Shown here in pieces: positions 48,111-58,842 of a stretch of 64,000 nt of DNA. The stretch is from NCBI RefSeq assembly GCF_000287675.1, contig NZ_ALJL01000027.1, forward strand, positions 1-64,000. Reading direction: 5' to 3'. A program made the position numbers and the translations under genes. Source of the DNA: Lachnoanaerobaculum sp. ICM7 (lineage in GTDB: Bacteria > Bacillota > Clostridia > Lachnospirales > Lachnospiraceae). Each line of letters opens with the position of its first letter. The stretch's first letter is position 1. The notes below the pieces were generated by a model. The model ran no database searches. It saw nothing but the letters and a program-made list of their open reading frames with translations, and had not been told where the DNA came from.

Positions 48111-49007
48111 CTATGTCAGACTATATAAATCCCTGAATTTATTTACTTTGAGAGCAAGTTTATATATTAGCCTTGCATCTTCCAATGCTCTATGTGGTAC
48201 TTCATCACCAACTCCATATTCCTTTATTACAGTTTGTAATTTATAATTTGACAAAAACAGTTTTTCGTTTTTTACAAACTTCATTAAATCATATCGTTTA
48301 TTTTTTAGTTTTTCAAGTTCAAATTTTGACAACGCAATGTCTATAAATTCAATATCAAAACTCACATTATATCCTATGATATCCAAATCCCCTATGAAAT
48401 CTTTAAAATCCTTTAATACAGCTTCCTCACTCCTACCATTTGTTTTAAGCATATTAGTGTTGATACCTGTCATTGCAACTATATGTTTTGGCAATGTTCC
48501 TTCATAGCTTATCAAGCTTTGAAACTCACTTATTCTTCCACCTACAGACTTTACTGCACCTATTTCGATAATAGAATCTTTATCTTTATCTAAGCCATCA
48601 GTTTCTATATCTATTATCACAAAGTCCTTACTGTCCAATTTAGTTTTATGTACCATATATCTTTTAGCATTTCTAAACTTAGCTGCATTGCTAAAACCAT
48701 GTTTTATTTCTCTTTTTTCATCTGCATTTTCGTTTGGAATGAAAACCAAAGGTATGCCATCCATATCAATATTTGAAAAGCTTGTATTATGGGTATCAAA
48801 TTGATAACCAAGTTCATTTCTGTAAGAAAAGCTCAAAGTCGCCTCTCCATCTTTGACATTCTCCTTCACCCTCTTCCAAAGCTTTTCTCTCACCTTTGTG
48901 TTGAAATTTCCAATATAGACTCCTGTAGTTATCTCCTGCATCCATTTGGTCAAATCGCCCCTAAGTGCCTGTGGTACTTTTTTCAATGTAATAACTGTAA
49001 ATGGCAT
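48111..49007 (-). CDS. cas2: Cas2 fused to a DnaQ-like (DEDDh) 3'-5' exonuclease
   Basis: A 298-aa adaptation protein. Residues 1-95 are Cas2e (PFTVITLKKVPQALRGDLTK, TGVYIGNFNTKVREKLW); after a linker, residues 128-290 form an exonuclease with all DEDDh residues: Asp133 and Glu135 in DIETDG, Asp218 in NVSFDIEF, His272 and Asp277 in HRALEDA. Cas2 bridges two Cas1 dimers; in the known fusions the exonuclease trims pre-spacer 3' ends before integration. GAGGT lies 8 nt before the ATG, which follows the cas1 stop by 1 bp. It is the last cas gene and its stop almost touches the array. Confidence 0.95.
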   Translation of the reverse strand: MPFTVITLKKVPQALRGDLTKWMQEITTGVYIGNFNTKVREKLWKRVKENVKDGEATLSFSYRNELGYQFDTHNTSFSNIDMDGIPLVFIPNENADEKREIKHGFSNAAKFRNAKRYMVHKTKLDSKDFVIIDIETDGLDKDKDSIIEIGAVKSVGGRISEFQSLISYEGTLPKHIVAMTGINTNMLKTNGRSEEAVLKDFKDFIGDLDIIGYNVSFDIEFIDIALSKFELEKLKNKRYDLMKFVKNEKLFLSNYKLQTVIKEYGVGDEVPHRALEDARLIYKLALKVNKFRDLYSLT

Positions 49008-49008
49008 A

Positions 49009-50570
<1,562 letters not shown>

Positions 50571-50571
50571 A

Positions 50572-51294
50572 TCATTCACCTACCAAATCAAAAATATTGT
50601 GGTCTGTATCCTCAGCTTCAAACATACTGTTTTTTACATAGATTTTTGTATGTGCCTCATATCTGAAACTGAACTGCCTATTCTTCTTTGAAAAAGATAT
50701 AACCTTATCTTGCCTCAATGCCTCTCTGTCAGTCTTATCAAAAACACCCTTATCGCAATATACATCCAATGATTTCTGACTTTTATTATATCTTTTCCTA
50801 TAATATTCTTTTGCCTGCCACTCACATTTTTCCAATATGCTACTTATATCTCCATCAAAATTTCCCAGAATAAAATCTGCCAAAACCGGTGTCGATCTTC
50901 TCCCTAAAAACATTTGAAAATAGGGTCTCTTCAAAGCTTCATATATTTTCTCTATAAGATTATTATCTTCATGTGATATTGCAACTACAAATACCGCATC
51001 TTCCAAATAATATCTCTCTGTGACATAAGTCCTGTCAAAATCTCCAGTCGGCTTATATTTTCTTGCAATATGATAATCTTTTAAAAGACTGCCTTCTTGG
51101 TCAATCCTTATTGCAAATTTTATCTTTTCCAGCTCTTTGATAGCCTCATCATCTCTCCTTATCCCGAGTGCAGCCCCTATTAATCCTACCACTGCACTTT
51201 TTGATGGATAAAGATCTGTATGTCTGGTTTCAAAATGTGAGTCAGTTCCCCAGGACTGCATAGGTCCTGCAAACTTTAATAATATAGTTTTCAC
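50572..51294 (-). CDS. cas5e: Cas5e/CasD Cascade subunit
   Basis: A 240-aa subunit that caps the 5' handle of the crRNA. The start ILLKFAGPMQSWGTDSHFE and TDLYPSKSAVVGLIGAALGI are diagnostic of Cas5e. FLGRRSTPV near 125 is also typical. It lies 11 bp after cas7 and its stop touches the cas6e start. Confidence 0.95.
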   Translation of the reverse strand: MKTILLKFAGPMQSWGTDSHFETRHTDLYPSKSAVVGLIGAALGIRRDDEAIKELEKIKFAIRIDQEGSLLKDYHIARKYKPTGDFDRTYVTERYYLEDAVFVVAISHEDNNLIEKIYEALKRPYFQMFLGRRSTPVLADFILGNFDGDISSILEKCEWQAKEYYRKRYNKSQKSLDVYCDKGVFDKTDREALRQDKVISFSKKNRQFSFRYEAHTKIYVKNSMFEAEDTDHNIFDLVGE

Positions 51295-51305
51295 ATTTTC
51301 ACCCC

Positions 51306-52412
51306 TTAGCTAAATTGATAATTTTCTATTTCTACTCCAAGCTTTTCAAGTAATTCATCCAGTGAATCAACTTCCTCACCATCTGTAATATCCACATTAT
51401 CTATCGATAAATAAAGTGTCTTTACAGGCTTTTGTACGAACTTTTGTATCTTTTTCATCTCATCCGTCATTCTTTTTATAGAACCTACAACATATCCTTC
51501 TTCTGATTTTACAGGAGATTCAAATGCGCTTACGAGACTTACCGGTCTATCCTCTCTCAAATTAATCACCAGTATGCTTGGCAATGTCTGATTGGCAAAT
51601 GTATTTATCTTGCCTGTAGGTAATGACTTTACAAATGCTTCTACAAATAGTTTTGTAGCATTTATCATACTACCTTTGTCCTTAAGTTGATGTAAAAACT
51701 CATGAAGTGCAACATTTGCATACCTATAAAGTGTTGATGAATTGTACTCAACATTTCCAATCATACCCGCTCCTGCATTATCCTCCGGTGATAAATCATC
51801 TGCCGCTGTAAAGTAATCAAACTCAGTCTGTACTCCATGTGTGGAAATAGCATGAGCTACCTGTGAAGATGCATCTTCATTCAAGCTTGGATCATCAGCC
51901 ACCATTCTTCCAAATAATGCAATATCTATAGCAACATTATCATTTAAAACCTTTTGCAATGACTCCTTGTCTAATACAAGCTTGCCCTTTGCATCTACTT
52001 CTGCTTCTGCTGCTATTCTTGCAATATCCTTTGCCTGGTTTTCTCCAAGGAAGAATAAAGCTTTAGCTTCTTTAGCACTCTTATCTTTATTATCTTTCAG
52101 TTTTATTCCGGCTTTTTCTATCGCCTCTGCCGCTCTGTCCATAGCTTCTTTTTCAAGTACTGTACTATTTATTTCTCTAATCTTTACAGCAACATAGCTT
52201 ACTATATCTTTTGTTCTTACACCTACATTAGCTACTTCTCCACATTCCTTAAAGTAATTTCTCATTGCAGCCTTCCATGACTGTGAGCTAACCCTTGCTC
52301 TTCTTACTCCACCATATAGAGCTGTCTTTGGACTACCTGTATCATCTCTATTGATATTAGAGGGTGGTAATGTCTGTATAATATGCATATCCAAAAATAA
52401 TCTACTGTTCAT
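51306..52412 (-). CDS. cas7e: Cas7e/CasC (Cse4) Cascade backbone subunit
   Basis: A 368-aa protein; six copies normally coat the crRNA spacer. The opening FLDMHIIQTLPPSNINRDDT, then GGVRRARVSSQSWKAAMR and the thumb-region AISTHGVQTEFDYFTA-VDDL-like stretch identify Cse4. AAAGGAG in the end of cse2 serves as ribosome site, and the gene overlaps cse2 by 11 bp. Confidence 0.96.
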   Translation of the reverse strand: MNSRLFLDMHIIQTLPPSNINRDDTGSPKTALYGGVRRARVSSQSWKAAMRNYFKECGEVANVGVRTKDIVSYVAVKIREINSTVLEKEAMDRAAEAIEKAGIKLKDNKDKSAKEAKALFFLGENQAKDIARIAAEAEVDAKGKLVLDKESLQKVLNDNVAIDIALFGRMVADDPSLNEDASSQVAHAISTHGVQTEFDYFTAADDLSPEDNAGAGMIGNVEYNSSTLYRYANVALHEFLHQLKDKGSMINATKLFVEAFVKSLPTGKINTFANQTLPSILVINLREDRPVSLVSAFESPVKSEEGYVVGSIKRMTDEMKKIQKFVQKPVKTLYLSIDNVDITDGEEVDSLDELLEKLGVEIENYQFS

Positions 52413-52980
52413 TTGATTCTCCTTTACTATTGAACTTATAATATTCTCTTGCCCAATTTAAAATAATATTCTCTTTGTTTTTGTTCTTTCTTATCCAATA
52501 CAAATCGTCTGCAAGTCTAGCGTAGTCAATTCTTTCACCTTTTTGCTTTGACTTTAATAGCCTTATTAAATGCCTTAAATGCACTATTAACTCATCAAAA
52601 TCAATTGATGTAATCATTGCATTAAATCTTCTATCCACTGCTGTAGCATCATCACCTACTCTAAGCGATTTTAAGCTTGTTCCTACATTACTGTACTCGC
52701 CTTCAGTAGTATTGACGCAAAGATCTTCCCCCTGTTGATGTATTGCATATAGCTGTAAACAGCTCAATATGCACATTTCCTCATCAGTCATCTTCTTGCT
52801 GTTTCCAAGAAAACTTTCAGGCAGTTTATCAAAGACAAATGGCATTATATCTGCCATATCGGCATAGTCTCTTCCAATAGAATTCCTCAGCCTTGAAAGT
52901 ATTGCCTTTCCCGTGGAATATTCCTGAATAGCATAGAGCTCTTTAAGAATTCTCCCACAAACACTTTTTACACTCTCCAT
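52402..52980 (-). CDS. cse2: Cse2/CasB Cascade small subunit
   Basis: A 192-aa all-helical protein; two copies bind the displaced strand and stabilise the R-loop. Pattern elements: a helix ending ILSRLRNSIGRDYADMADIM, the LQLYAIHQQGEDLC helix, and SLKSLRVGDDATAVDRRFNA, which fits the conserved Arg-rich surface of Cse2. Position between cse1 and cas7 is the standard I-E order. Confidence 0.93.
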   Translation of the reverse strand: MESVKSVCGRILKELYAIQEYSTGKAILSRLRNSIGRDYADMADIMPFVFDKLPESFLGNSKKMTDEEMCILSCLQLYAIHQQGEDLCVNTTEGEYSNVGTSLKSLRVGDDATAVDRRFNAMITSIDFDELIVHLRHLIRLLKSKQKGERIDYARLADDLYWIRKNKNKENIILNWAREYYKFNSKGESNEQ

Positions 52981-52989
52981 CTAACCTCC

Positions 52990-54642
52990 TTAATCTTTTT
53001 GATTTAATCTATATAAGAATGAATTATATATTGTTGCAATATTCTTTATACCTTTGCTTGTTTCTATTCCTTTATAGTCTCTTAAACCGGCACTTGATAC
53101 TATTTCATCTACATACTCTTTCATAGATTTTTTTAGTATCCCCTGCCATTCAATTTCTTTTGCATCCTTATCATCATCAATATCAATGCTTTCAATCCAT
53201 TTTCTAAACGATAGATCTATTCTGAAATAAAACTGTTCCACATATTTTGAATCACCTGACTTGTCCATATTTCTTATTTCTAATAAATCCGTTATGAACC
53301 TTTTTAACACTCTCTCAATGATATCTATCGTATCTGTAATAGTTTTATTTATTCGTATTACCCAACCAGTATCTACCAACACCCTTTCTTTAAGGTTGAG
53401 AGTATCTTCAACCTCATCTATGGGTGCCCAGGATGTTGCATTGCCATCATCCAACATACATACTGCACATAATGTAATATTTTCCTTCGCCAGTCCCAAT
53501 TCTACAGAATCAGATATATCATCTAATTTATTCAGCCATTCTATAACTCCGGGCTTTCTTATACCCTCTCCCACACCTGTCAATAGTCCAAAGTTTCGCC
53601 ACATTGACTGATTTGCATTATGTTTTCTTGGTCTATATTTATCCTTATACTCCCCATCTTTATTATACCTCCAAACAGTCATCGGCTCTAGGAAAGCATC
53701 GAAATGTTCAATCTCCGGCAATTTCGCTATACAACATACAAACTTGTCTTCTTGCATTCTACCGGGATCTATAAATATTTCTCTGCACCACGCAGTGTAG
53801 AGTGAAGCAATATTGTCAATTCCATTATGAAAATATAACTCTATATTTTTCTCTATTGTTTCTGCCTCCCAAGAAGGTTTTTGAATCTTTAGTAAATTGT
53901 TATTTTCACTATGACCAATTGCAAAATTTAGCATTAATGTTTCAAATAGATTATTGCCTTGAAGATATACTCCACCCAAATCATACAGCCATCCCTTGGA
54001 ATAAGTCTTTGCAGATCCAACCTTCTTCTTATCAGATGTACCTATATATCCCTGCAATGTTATAAGCCACCTTGCCAATTCATCATCAGCCATATATTCC
54101 TTATAAGATTCATCTTTGGGTGAAAAATATGCCAGCTTATTATTGCTCTCTGAAACAAGCCTATTTATATTTTTTCCATAAAACTCACCACCACCGCCGG
54201 CATCCTTTTCTATAATCTCTTTTGTCACCTGAAAGAATGGATATTTATCATCATATAAGAAAAATCTATTCCTCCATTTTTCCAAATACTCATCCACTAC
54301 TTTAGGAAATTCTTTCGCATTCCATATATCAATCCAAGTCTGATATAATGCCTCCTCGTAGTCATCCAAATCACCTTCTTTAAGTCCGCCGGTCTGTAAA
54401 AATTTCTCTTTATCCACCTCGAAAAATCCATATGGCTCTCCGTTTGAGTCAAACCTTGAAAATACTGTATGAAGAATTGCCAGCATAACCCTCATTACTG
54501 CAAAATCCTGAGCTTTCATATCCCCGGCCAATTCTTTATAATACCCGGCACCGGCAAATAGTTCTTTTATAGAAACCTTTTCTACAGTATCTTTACTTAC
54601 GACCTGAATCCATTTTTCATCCAATAAATTATACCTTGGCAT
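52990..54642 (-). CDS. cse1: Cse1/CasA (Cas8e) Cascade large subunit
   Basis: About 550 aa; recognises the PAM and recruits Cas3. The start PRYNLLDEKWIQVVSKDTVE and the VSIKELFAGAGYYKELAGD segment are typical, followed by LQGYIGTSDKKKVGSAKTYS and a C-terminal four-helix bundle. Of two adjacent ATGs (54645, 54642) the second has better spacing from AGGGGG. It overlaps cas3 by about 14 bp. Confidence 0.94.
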   Translation of the reverse strand: MPRYNLLDEKWIQVVSKDTVEKVSIKELFAGAGYYKELAGDMKAQDFAVMRVMLAILHTVFSRFDSNGEPYGFFEVDKEKFLQTGGLKEGDLDDYEEALYQTWIDIWNAKEFPKVVDEYLEKWRNRFFLYDDKYPFFQVTKEIIEKDAGGGGEFYGKNINRLVSESNNKLAYFSPKDESYKEYMADDELARWLITLQGYIGTSDKKKVGSAKTYSKGWLYDLGGVYLQGNNLFETLMLNFAIGHSENNNLLKIQKPSWEAETIEKNIELYFHNGIDNIASLYTAWCREIFIDPGRMQEDKFVCCIAKLPEIEHFDAFLEPMTVWRYNKDGEYKDKYRPRKHNANQSMWRNFGLLTGVGEGIRKPGVIEWLNKLDDISDSVELGLAKENITLCAVCMLDDGNATSWAPIDEVEDTLNLKERVLVDTGWVIRINKTITDTIDIIERVLKRFITDLLEIRNMDKSGDSKYVEQFYFRIDLSFRKWIESIDIDDDKDAKEIEWQGILKKSMKEYVDEIVSSAGLRDYKGIETSKGIKNIATIYNSFLYRLNQKD

Positions 54643-57406
54643 CATCTTCCCCCTTTAATATCAAACCATATTTTTTGTCATATACCATGCTTACTCCATT
54701 TATAGTGCACTCATTGTTCTCATCAAATATCACGCATAAAGTTCCACTTAACCACACAGAATTATTCCAATTTTGTAATTTATCTATATAAAAATCTTCT
54801 AATTCCTTTATAGTATTATCTATATTATAGGGCTTTGACAACTTATTTGGAAGTTTTATTGTAGAACTTGCAATCTTTTTCGCTATTTCAGCATTCTCAA
54901 TATTTTGTGATATATCTTCATTGCCATCAAATGTAGTATATCCATCTTTAAACTTCTTTAGAGCAATTACCTCTATGGTATCCTGAGTATCTCTTACCTG
55001 TGAATTTCCATCTTCCTCACCGGAAGCCCTTGACTGGTTATTAAGCCATCCGATAAGGTTCGGTTCCTTAGATATACGTTTTTTTAGGATAGGACTACTT
55101 AATCTATACGTACCGGCTCTACTCTCCTTACTGTTTACCAGTGCTTTATATTCACTCTTATATTCACTATATTTCTCACGTAATTCATCCGATAAATCCG
55201 GCTCTATACTCTCATCATATACTACTTGTACTAGCCTTGAGATGTCACTTGGAAGATTTATGTTATCTCCCAGAAAGTATCCTGTCCTTGTCAATAGATA
55301 TCCGCCATAGACTGCCTTTGATCCGCTTTCAAAATCCAAATTCTTGTTATTTCCCAAAACATATAGTACAGGTTTTTTATGTTTCCTTGGTCTATTATCT
55401 CTTGTATGTCTATGGAGTCTTCCCATTCTTTGTATCAATAAGTCTACCGGTGCAATATCACTTATCATTACATCAAAATCAATGTCTAAAGACTGCTCTA
55501 TAACCTGTGTTCCTACTACAATCAGCTTCTGTGGTCTATCTCCGTCTTTACCAAGATATTTCATCAACTTTTCTTCATTTTTCACTCTGTCTGTAGCTAT
55601 AAACGAAGAATGAAGTAACATAACATTACTATCTCCAAACTTTAGTGAAAGTAAATTAGCAATATCCTGTGCTTTCTTCACTGTATTTACAATAACACCG
55701 GCATTACCTCCCCCCTCAAGTAAGGAATCCAGTAGCTTAGGCAAATTCTCAGTGTCAGTATATTTTATCTCGATTCTCTTATCTTCTATCTGTGCAAAGT
55801 CCTTTACATTTAATGCTTTATCATTATCAGTATAGGTAATCAAAGGATAATCATCCACCTCTAAATGCCCTATATCATCTTTATTTAGCTTCACTCCATT
55901 ACCAATCAGATAATGATTTATAAAGTCAACTCTACTTTTCTTCGGTAATGTTGCAGATAAGAGTATTACCGGTACATTGTAAGCTCCCAGCCATTCAAGT
56001 GCCATATTCAGATATTGATCCATATATGCATCATAAGCATGTACCTCATCAATTACGACAACCTTTTTACTGAGTCCAAGATGTCTTAGTGCCAAATGCT
56101 TCTGCCTTAGTGCCATCATCAAAAGCTGATCTACAGTACCTACTACAAAATCATCCATTATGGCTGTCTTCTTTCCACAAAACCACTGATTCACTACGAA
56201 ACCTTCTTTGCCTTCATTATCTCCATCAATATCTATATTTGAAGCATTTGTTAGATTATTATATTCTTCATTTAAAAAGGCCTTACCATGTACCAGTCTT
56301 AGTCCTCGTCTTTCACCAAGATCTGCACTCAGTTTGCCTAGCCAGCTGATTATTCTAGGAAATATACCATTAGATGTAGCCTGTGTAGGAAGCCCGAAAA
56401 ACAGTCCGCCCCTACCCGACTTTATGGCAAGTTCTTCGGCTCCTACAAGTGCTGCTTCTGTTTTTCCAAGTCCCATCGGAGCTTCAAGTATTATAAGTCC
56501 GGGATTTTTTGCATCGCTGATTGTCTGTGCGAATATTGATTGTACATTTCTTGGTTCAAAGCCAAATCTCTCCTTAAACAATTCATTACAATCAGCATAT
56601 ATTTCCGGTAACCATATATCACTGCCATTAGATTTTTTCCACTTTTTAAAACCATACTCACATCTCTTATTCATATCAATATCGGCATCATCAAAAATTC
56701 CAATTAGTGGAAAGAAGTATGTATTACTGGAGATCCAATCTGCCATTGTCAAAAGTCCAAGAAGCATTGCCTGTGCAGGCTGAGATAGTACCGGTATATC
56801 CTCACATCTTTTAAAACCACTATTTTTTAATGCATTGTTTAAAATATCTGTATGTATACTTAACCATATTTTATATATATCACTGTTTTCATTTTCACTT
56901 TGGAAGAGATTTTTCTTATATGATTTAAGTACTTCAGAAATCATGCTTTTATTATCTATAGGTCTTCCATGGTGTCCACCTACAATAGAGCCTATGTCAT
57001 TTTCCTTTTTAAATCTATCGCTTAATACACTTAGTATAACCTCTCCTGCCAGTCCGTGCGGTGTTTTTTCAGGTGATGCCAGTAAATCCGGCGAGTCAAT
57101 ACCTATAAACCCTGCCCTTACCAGCTTTTCTATCAACTCCTTATCTAAGTCCTTAGAATTTGAGAAGCCTTTCTTTAGCTGAAAAGCCGGACTTGCCTTG
57201 CCGATATCATGAATTGCACCTATAAATACTGCTGTTTGTTTTCCAATATCTGTATCAACTGAAACAATCCTCTTTTGTCCCTCGCTTAGCCAATGTTCCC
57301 ACAAAAGTCCCATAATTCTTCCCGTATCTTCTAAATGAACTATGAGCGGTAACCAATACATTAATCCGTCTTTTTCTTCTTTCTTTGCCCATAAAGCCTC
57401 TATCAT
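54629..57406 (-). CDS. cas3: Cas3 helicase-nuclease (HD + SF2)
   Basis: About 925 aa. The N-terminal HD nuclease shows His24 (VHLEDTG), His66-Asp67 (AIHDIGKASP) and GGHHGRP; the helicase has Walker A EAPMGLGKTEAA, DEVH box VVIDEVHAYDAY, LLSATLPKK (motif III) and GTQVIEQSLDIDFD and QRMGRLHRH (motifs V and VI). It unwinds and degrades DNA marked by Cascade. The ATG at 57406 has AGGAGG at ideal distance. First gene of the cas operon; only a weak promoter candidate was seen in the 90 bp upstream. Confidence 0.97.
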   Translation of the reverse strand: MIEALWAKKEEKDGLMYWLPLIVHLEDTGRIMGLLWEHWLSEGQKRIVSVDTDIGKQTAVFIGAIHDIGKASPAFQLKKGFSNSKDLDKELIEKLVRAGFIGIDSPDLLASPEKTPHGLAGEVILSVLSDRFKKENDIGSIVGGHHGRPIDNKSMISEVLKSYKKNLFQSENENSDIYKIWLSIHTDILNNALKNSGFKRCEDIPVLSQPAQAMLLGLLTMADWISSNTYFFPLIGIFDDADIDMNKRCEYGFKKWKKSNGSDIWLPEIYADCNELFKERFGFEPRNVQSIFAQTISDAKNPGLIILEAPMGLGKTEAALVGAEELAIKSGRGGLFFGLPTQATSNGIFPRIISWLGKLSADLGERRGLRLVHGKAFLNEEYNNLTNASNIDIDGDNEGKEGFVVNQWFCGKKTAIMDDFVVGTVDQLLMMALRQKHLALRHLGLSKKVVVIDEVHAYDAYMDQYLNMALEWLGAYNVPVILLSATLPKKSRVDFINHYLIGNGVKLNKDDIGHLEVDDYPLITYTDNDKALNVKDFAQIEDKRIEIKYTDTENLPKLLDSLLEGGGNAGVIVNTVKKAQDIANLLSLKFGDSNVMLLHSSFIATDRVKNEEKLMKYLGKDGDRPQKLIVVGTQVIEQSLDIDFDVMISDIAPVDLLIQRMGRLHRHTRDNRPRKHKKPVLYVLGNNKNLDFESGSKAVYGGYLLTRTGYFLGDNINLPSDISRLVQVVYDESIEPDLSDELREKYSEYKSEYKALVNSKESRAGTYRLSSPILKKRISKEPNLIGWLNNQSRASGEEDGNSQVRDTQDTIEVIALKKFKDGYTTFDGNEDISQNIENAEIAKKIASSTIKLPNKLSKPYNIDNTIKELEDFYIDKLQNWNNSVWLSGTLCVIFDENNECTINGVSMVYDKKYGLILKGEDDAKV

Positions 57407-57495
57407 ATCCCCTCCTACAATCTTCAATGACTTTATTTTACTACATATGCTGTCCTTTAAAAATACCTGCTGTAAATAATTATTACCTTTAATAT

Positions 57496-57566
57496 ATCAA
57501 AATAATCTCAGACTTAAATAACAGTATTGTAATAAAATTTATAATTGATACAATAAAAATATATGG
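57496..57566 (+). repeat. Right copy of the rpn 5' flank, with promoter
   Basis: About 71 bp matching 42011-42083 with scattered substitutions. Its promoter is kept: -35 TTGTAA (57527-57532), 16-nt spacer, -10 TACAAT (57549-57554). It joins directly to the rpn C-terminal region, so about 740 bp of the gene (leader, ATG and nuclease domain) are missing relative to the left copy. Confidence 0.75.
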
Positions 57567-57621
57567 TGATAAAAGATTTGAAAATTCAATAAATGAAGCT
57601 AATGAAAAGGAGGCTAAATAT

Positions 57622-57855
57622 ATGTGTGAAGTTCTTGATATTATTGAAAATAGAGGAATTGAAAAAGGAATCGAAAAAGGGTTGGAGAAAGGTATGGAAA
57701 AAGGTCTGGAAAAAGGCAGGCAGGAAGGTGCCGATATGGTCAGTAAGCTTAATGAGTTACTGTTAAACGAAGGTAATATTGATAAGCTTCGCAGAGCCAA
57801 CACAGACAAAGATTACAGATATAAGTTGTTAATGGAATATAATATATTACAATAA
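57622..57855 (+). CDS. Solitary RpnS-like small protein from a truncated rpn copy
   Basis: A 77-aa frame starting MCEVLDIIENRG with AAGGAGG 8 nt upstream, about 60 nt after the predicted transcription start. It equals the C-terminus of the left rpn product except for five xEKG repeats instead of three, Asn for Asp in the NEGxIDK segment and a final Gln for Lys. The nuclease part is gone, the remnant before the ATG (from 57568) being only the DKRFENSINEANEKEAKY segment. It may be a decaying remnant or a free-standing antitoxin; the intact promoter, ribosome site and frame favour the latter. Confidence 0.65.
   Translation: MCEVLDIIENRGIEKGIEKGLEKGMEKGLEKGRQEGADMVSKLNELLLNEGNIDKLRRANTDKDYRYKLLMEYNILQ
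57658..57729 (+). repeat. 12-nt tandem repeats in the right rpn copy
   Basis: Five 12-nt units (IEKG, IEKG, LEKG, MEKG, LEKG) followed by the RQEG unit; two more than in the left copy. Confidence 0.85.
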
Positions 57856-57902
57856 CTTTTATGTGTTATAGTCCAATCAATAATTTTCTATAAAATATTA
57901 AA

Positions 57903-57942
57903 AATGCCACAAAATCATCTGTTATAATGATTTTGTGGCATT
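57903..57942. terminator. Bidirectional terminator between rpnS and the PfkB kinase gene
   Basis: Sixteen-base arms AATGCCACAAAATCAT and ATGATTTTGTGGCATT with an 8-nt loop. On the minus strand TTTTTAATATTTT follows, ending the 58-64 kb operon; on the plus strand it would end the rpnS transcript. Confidence 0.85.
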
Positions 57943-57949
57943 CTGCATT

Positions 57950-58840
57950 CTAAAATCTTTCGCAAACCTCTTTTGCAAACGGAATACTTGGTGATGCACC
58001 TTTTCTGCTTACTGTAATACTTGCAGCCCGGGCAGCCTGCTTTAAGGATGCTGCAACATCTGTGCCTGCAACTATTCCTGCTATAAAGTAACCTGTGAAG
58101 GTATCACCTGCTGCCGTAGTGTCAACTACATCAGCCTTGTATATTTCCTGTCTTATCTTCTGAGTCTTGTCCACATATACAGAGCCCTTCTCTCCCAAAG
58201 TCAACACTATCTTCATTCCCGGGAATCTTTTTGTCAACTTCTCTATCAGCTCATCTTCACCGGTGTCTGAGGCTCCAAGTATATCCGCAGCCTCTATTTC
58301 ATTGAGTATAAGATATTCCACCTTTTCCAAATCACATTCAAATATCTTTTCATTTATAGGTGAGGTGTTTAATACAATGCTCATTCCCCTTTTATATCCC
58401 TCATCTATAATAAATGAAAGATTACTCACCTCATTTTGAAGTAAAAGTATATCTCCTTTATCAAAATCTTTTAATACCTCTTTGATAAAGTCAATACCTA
58501 TATTTTGGTTTGCTCCACCATATAAAAGTATGCAATTATTGCCTGCTCTGTTTTTTTGTATAATGGCATGCCCTGATGACATATCATACCTTTTTACGTA
58601 AGATATATCGACTCCTACATCTGAAAGTGCCTCCAAAAGCATAGCTCCGTCTGCACTTCCCACTGCTCCGGCATGGTATACTTTAACACCTGCCTTTGCC
58701 AAAGCCACAGACTGGTTGAGCCCCTTTCCACCACAAAATACATTCATGTCTTCCGAGGATATGGTCTCTCCCTCTCTCACGAAATGGTCTACATCATATA
58801 CATAATCCAGATTTAGTGAACCAAAATTAAGTACCTTCAT
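57950..58840 (-). CDS. PfkB/ribokinase family sugar kinase
   Basis: About 296 aa. Signature 1 is FCGGKGLNQSVALAKAG (about 33-50) and signature 2 VVDTTAAGDTFTGYFIAG near 240, with the catalytic Asp in AAGD. It resembles ribokinases, which phosphorylate ribose at O5 with ATP, but other pentoses or nucleosides are possible. It ends an operon with ABC transporter, mtnK, mtnA, dhaK and dhaL. The ATG at 58840 lies next to the dhaL stop; a TTG 6 bp upstream is an alternative. Confidence 0.88.
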   Translation of the reverse strand: MKVLNFGSLNLDYVYDVDHFVREGETISSEDMNVFCGGKGLNQSVALAKAGVKVYHAGAVGSADGAMLLEALSDVGVDISYVKRYDMSSGHAIIQKNRAGNNCILLYGGANQNIGIDFIKEVLKDFDKGDILLLQNEVSNLSFIIDEGYKRGMSIVLNTSPINEKIFECDLEKVEYLILNEIEAADILGASDTGEDELIEKLTKRFPGMKIVLTLGEKGSVYVDKTQKIRQEIYKADVVDTTAAGDTFTGYFIAGIVAGTDVAASLKQAARAASITVSRKGASPSIPFAKEVCERF

Positions 58841-58842
58841 TA

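Noticed and set aside
57496-57855. Insertion sequence at the right edge of the cas operon
   Set aside because: The homology is to the rpn locus only; no inverted terminal repeats or target-site duplications were visible.
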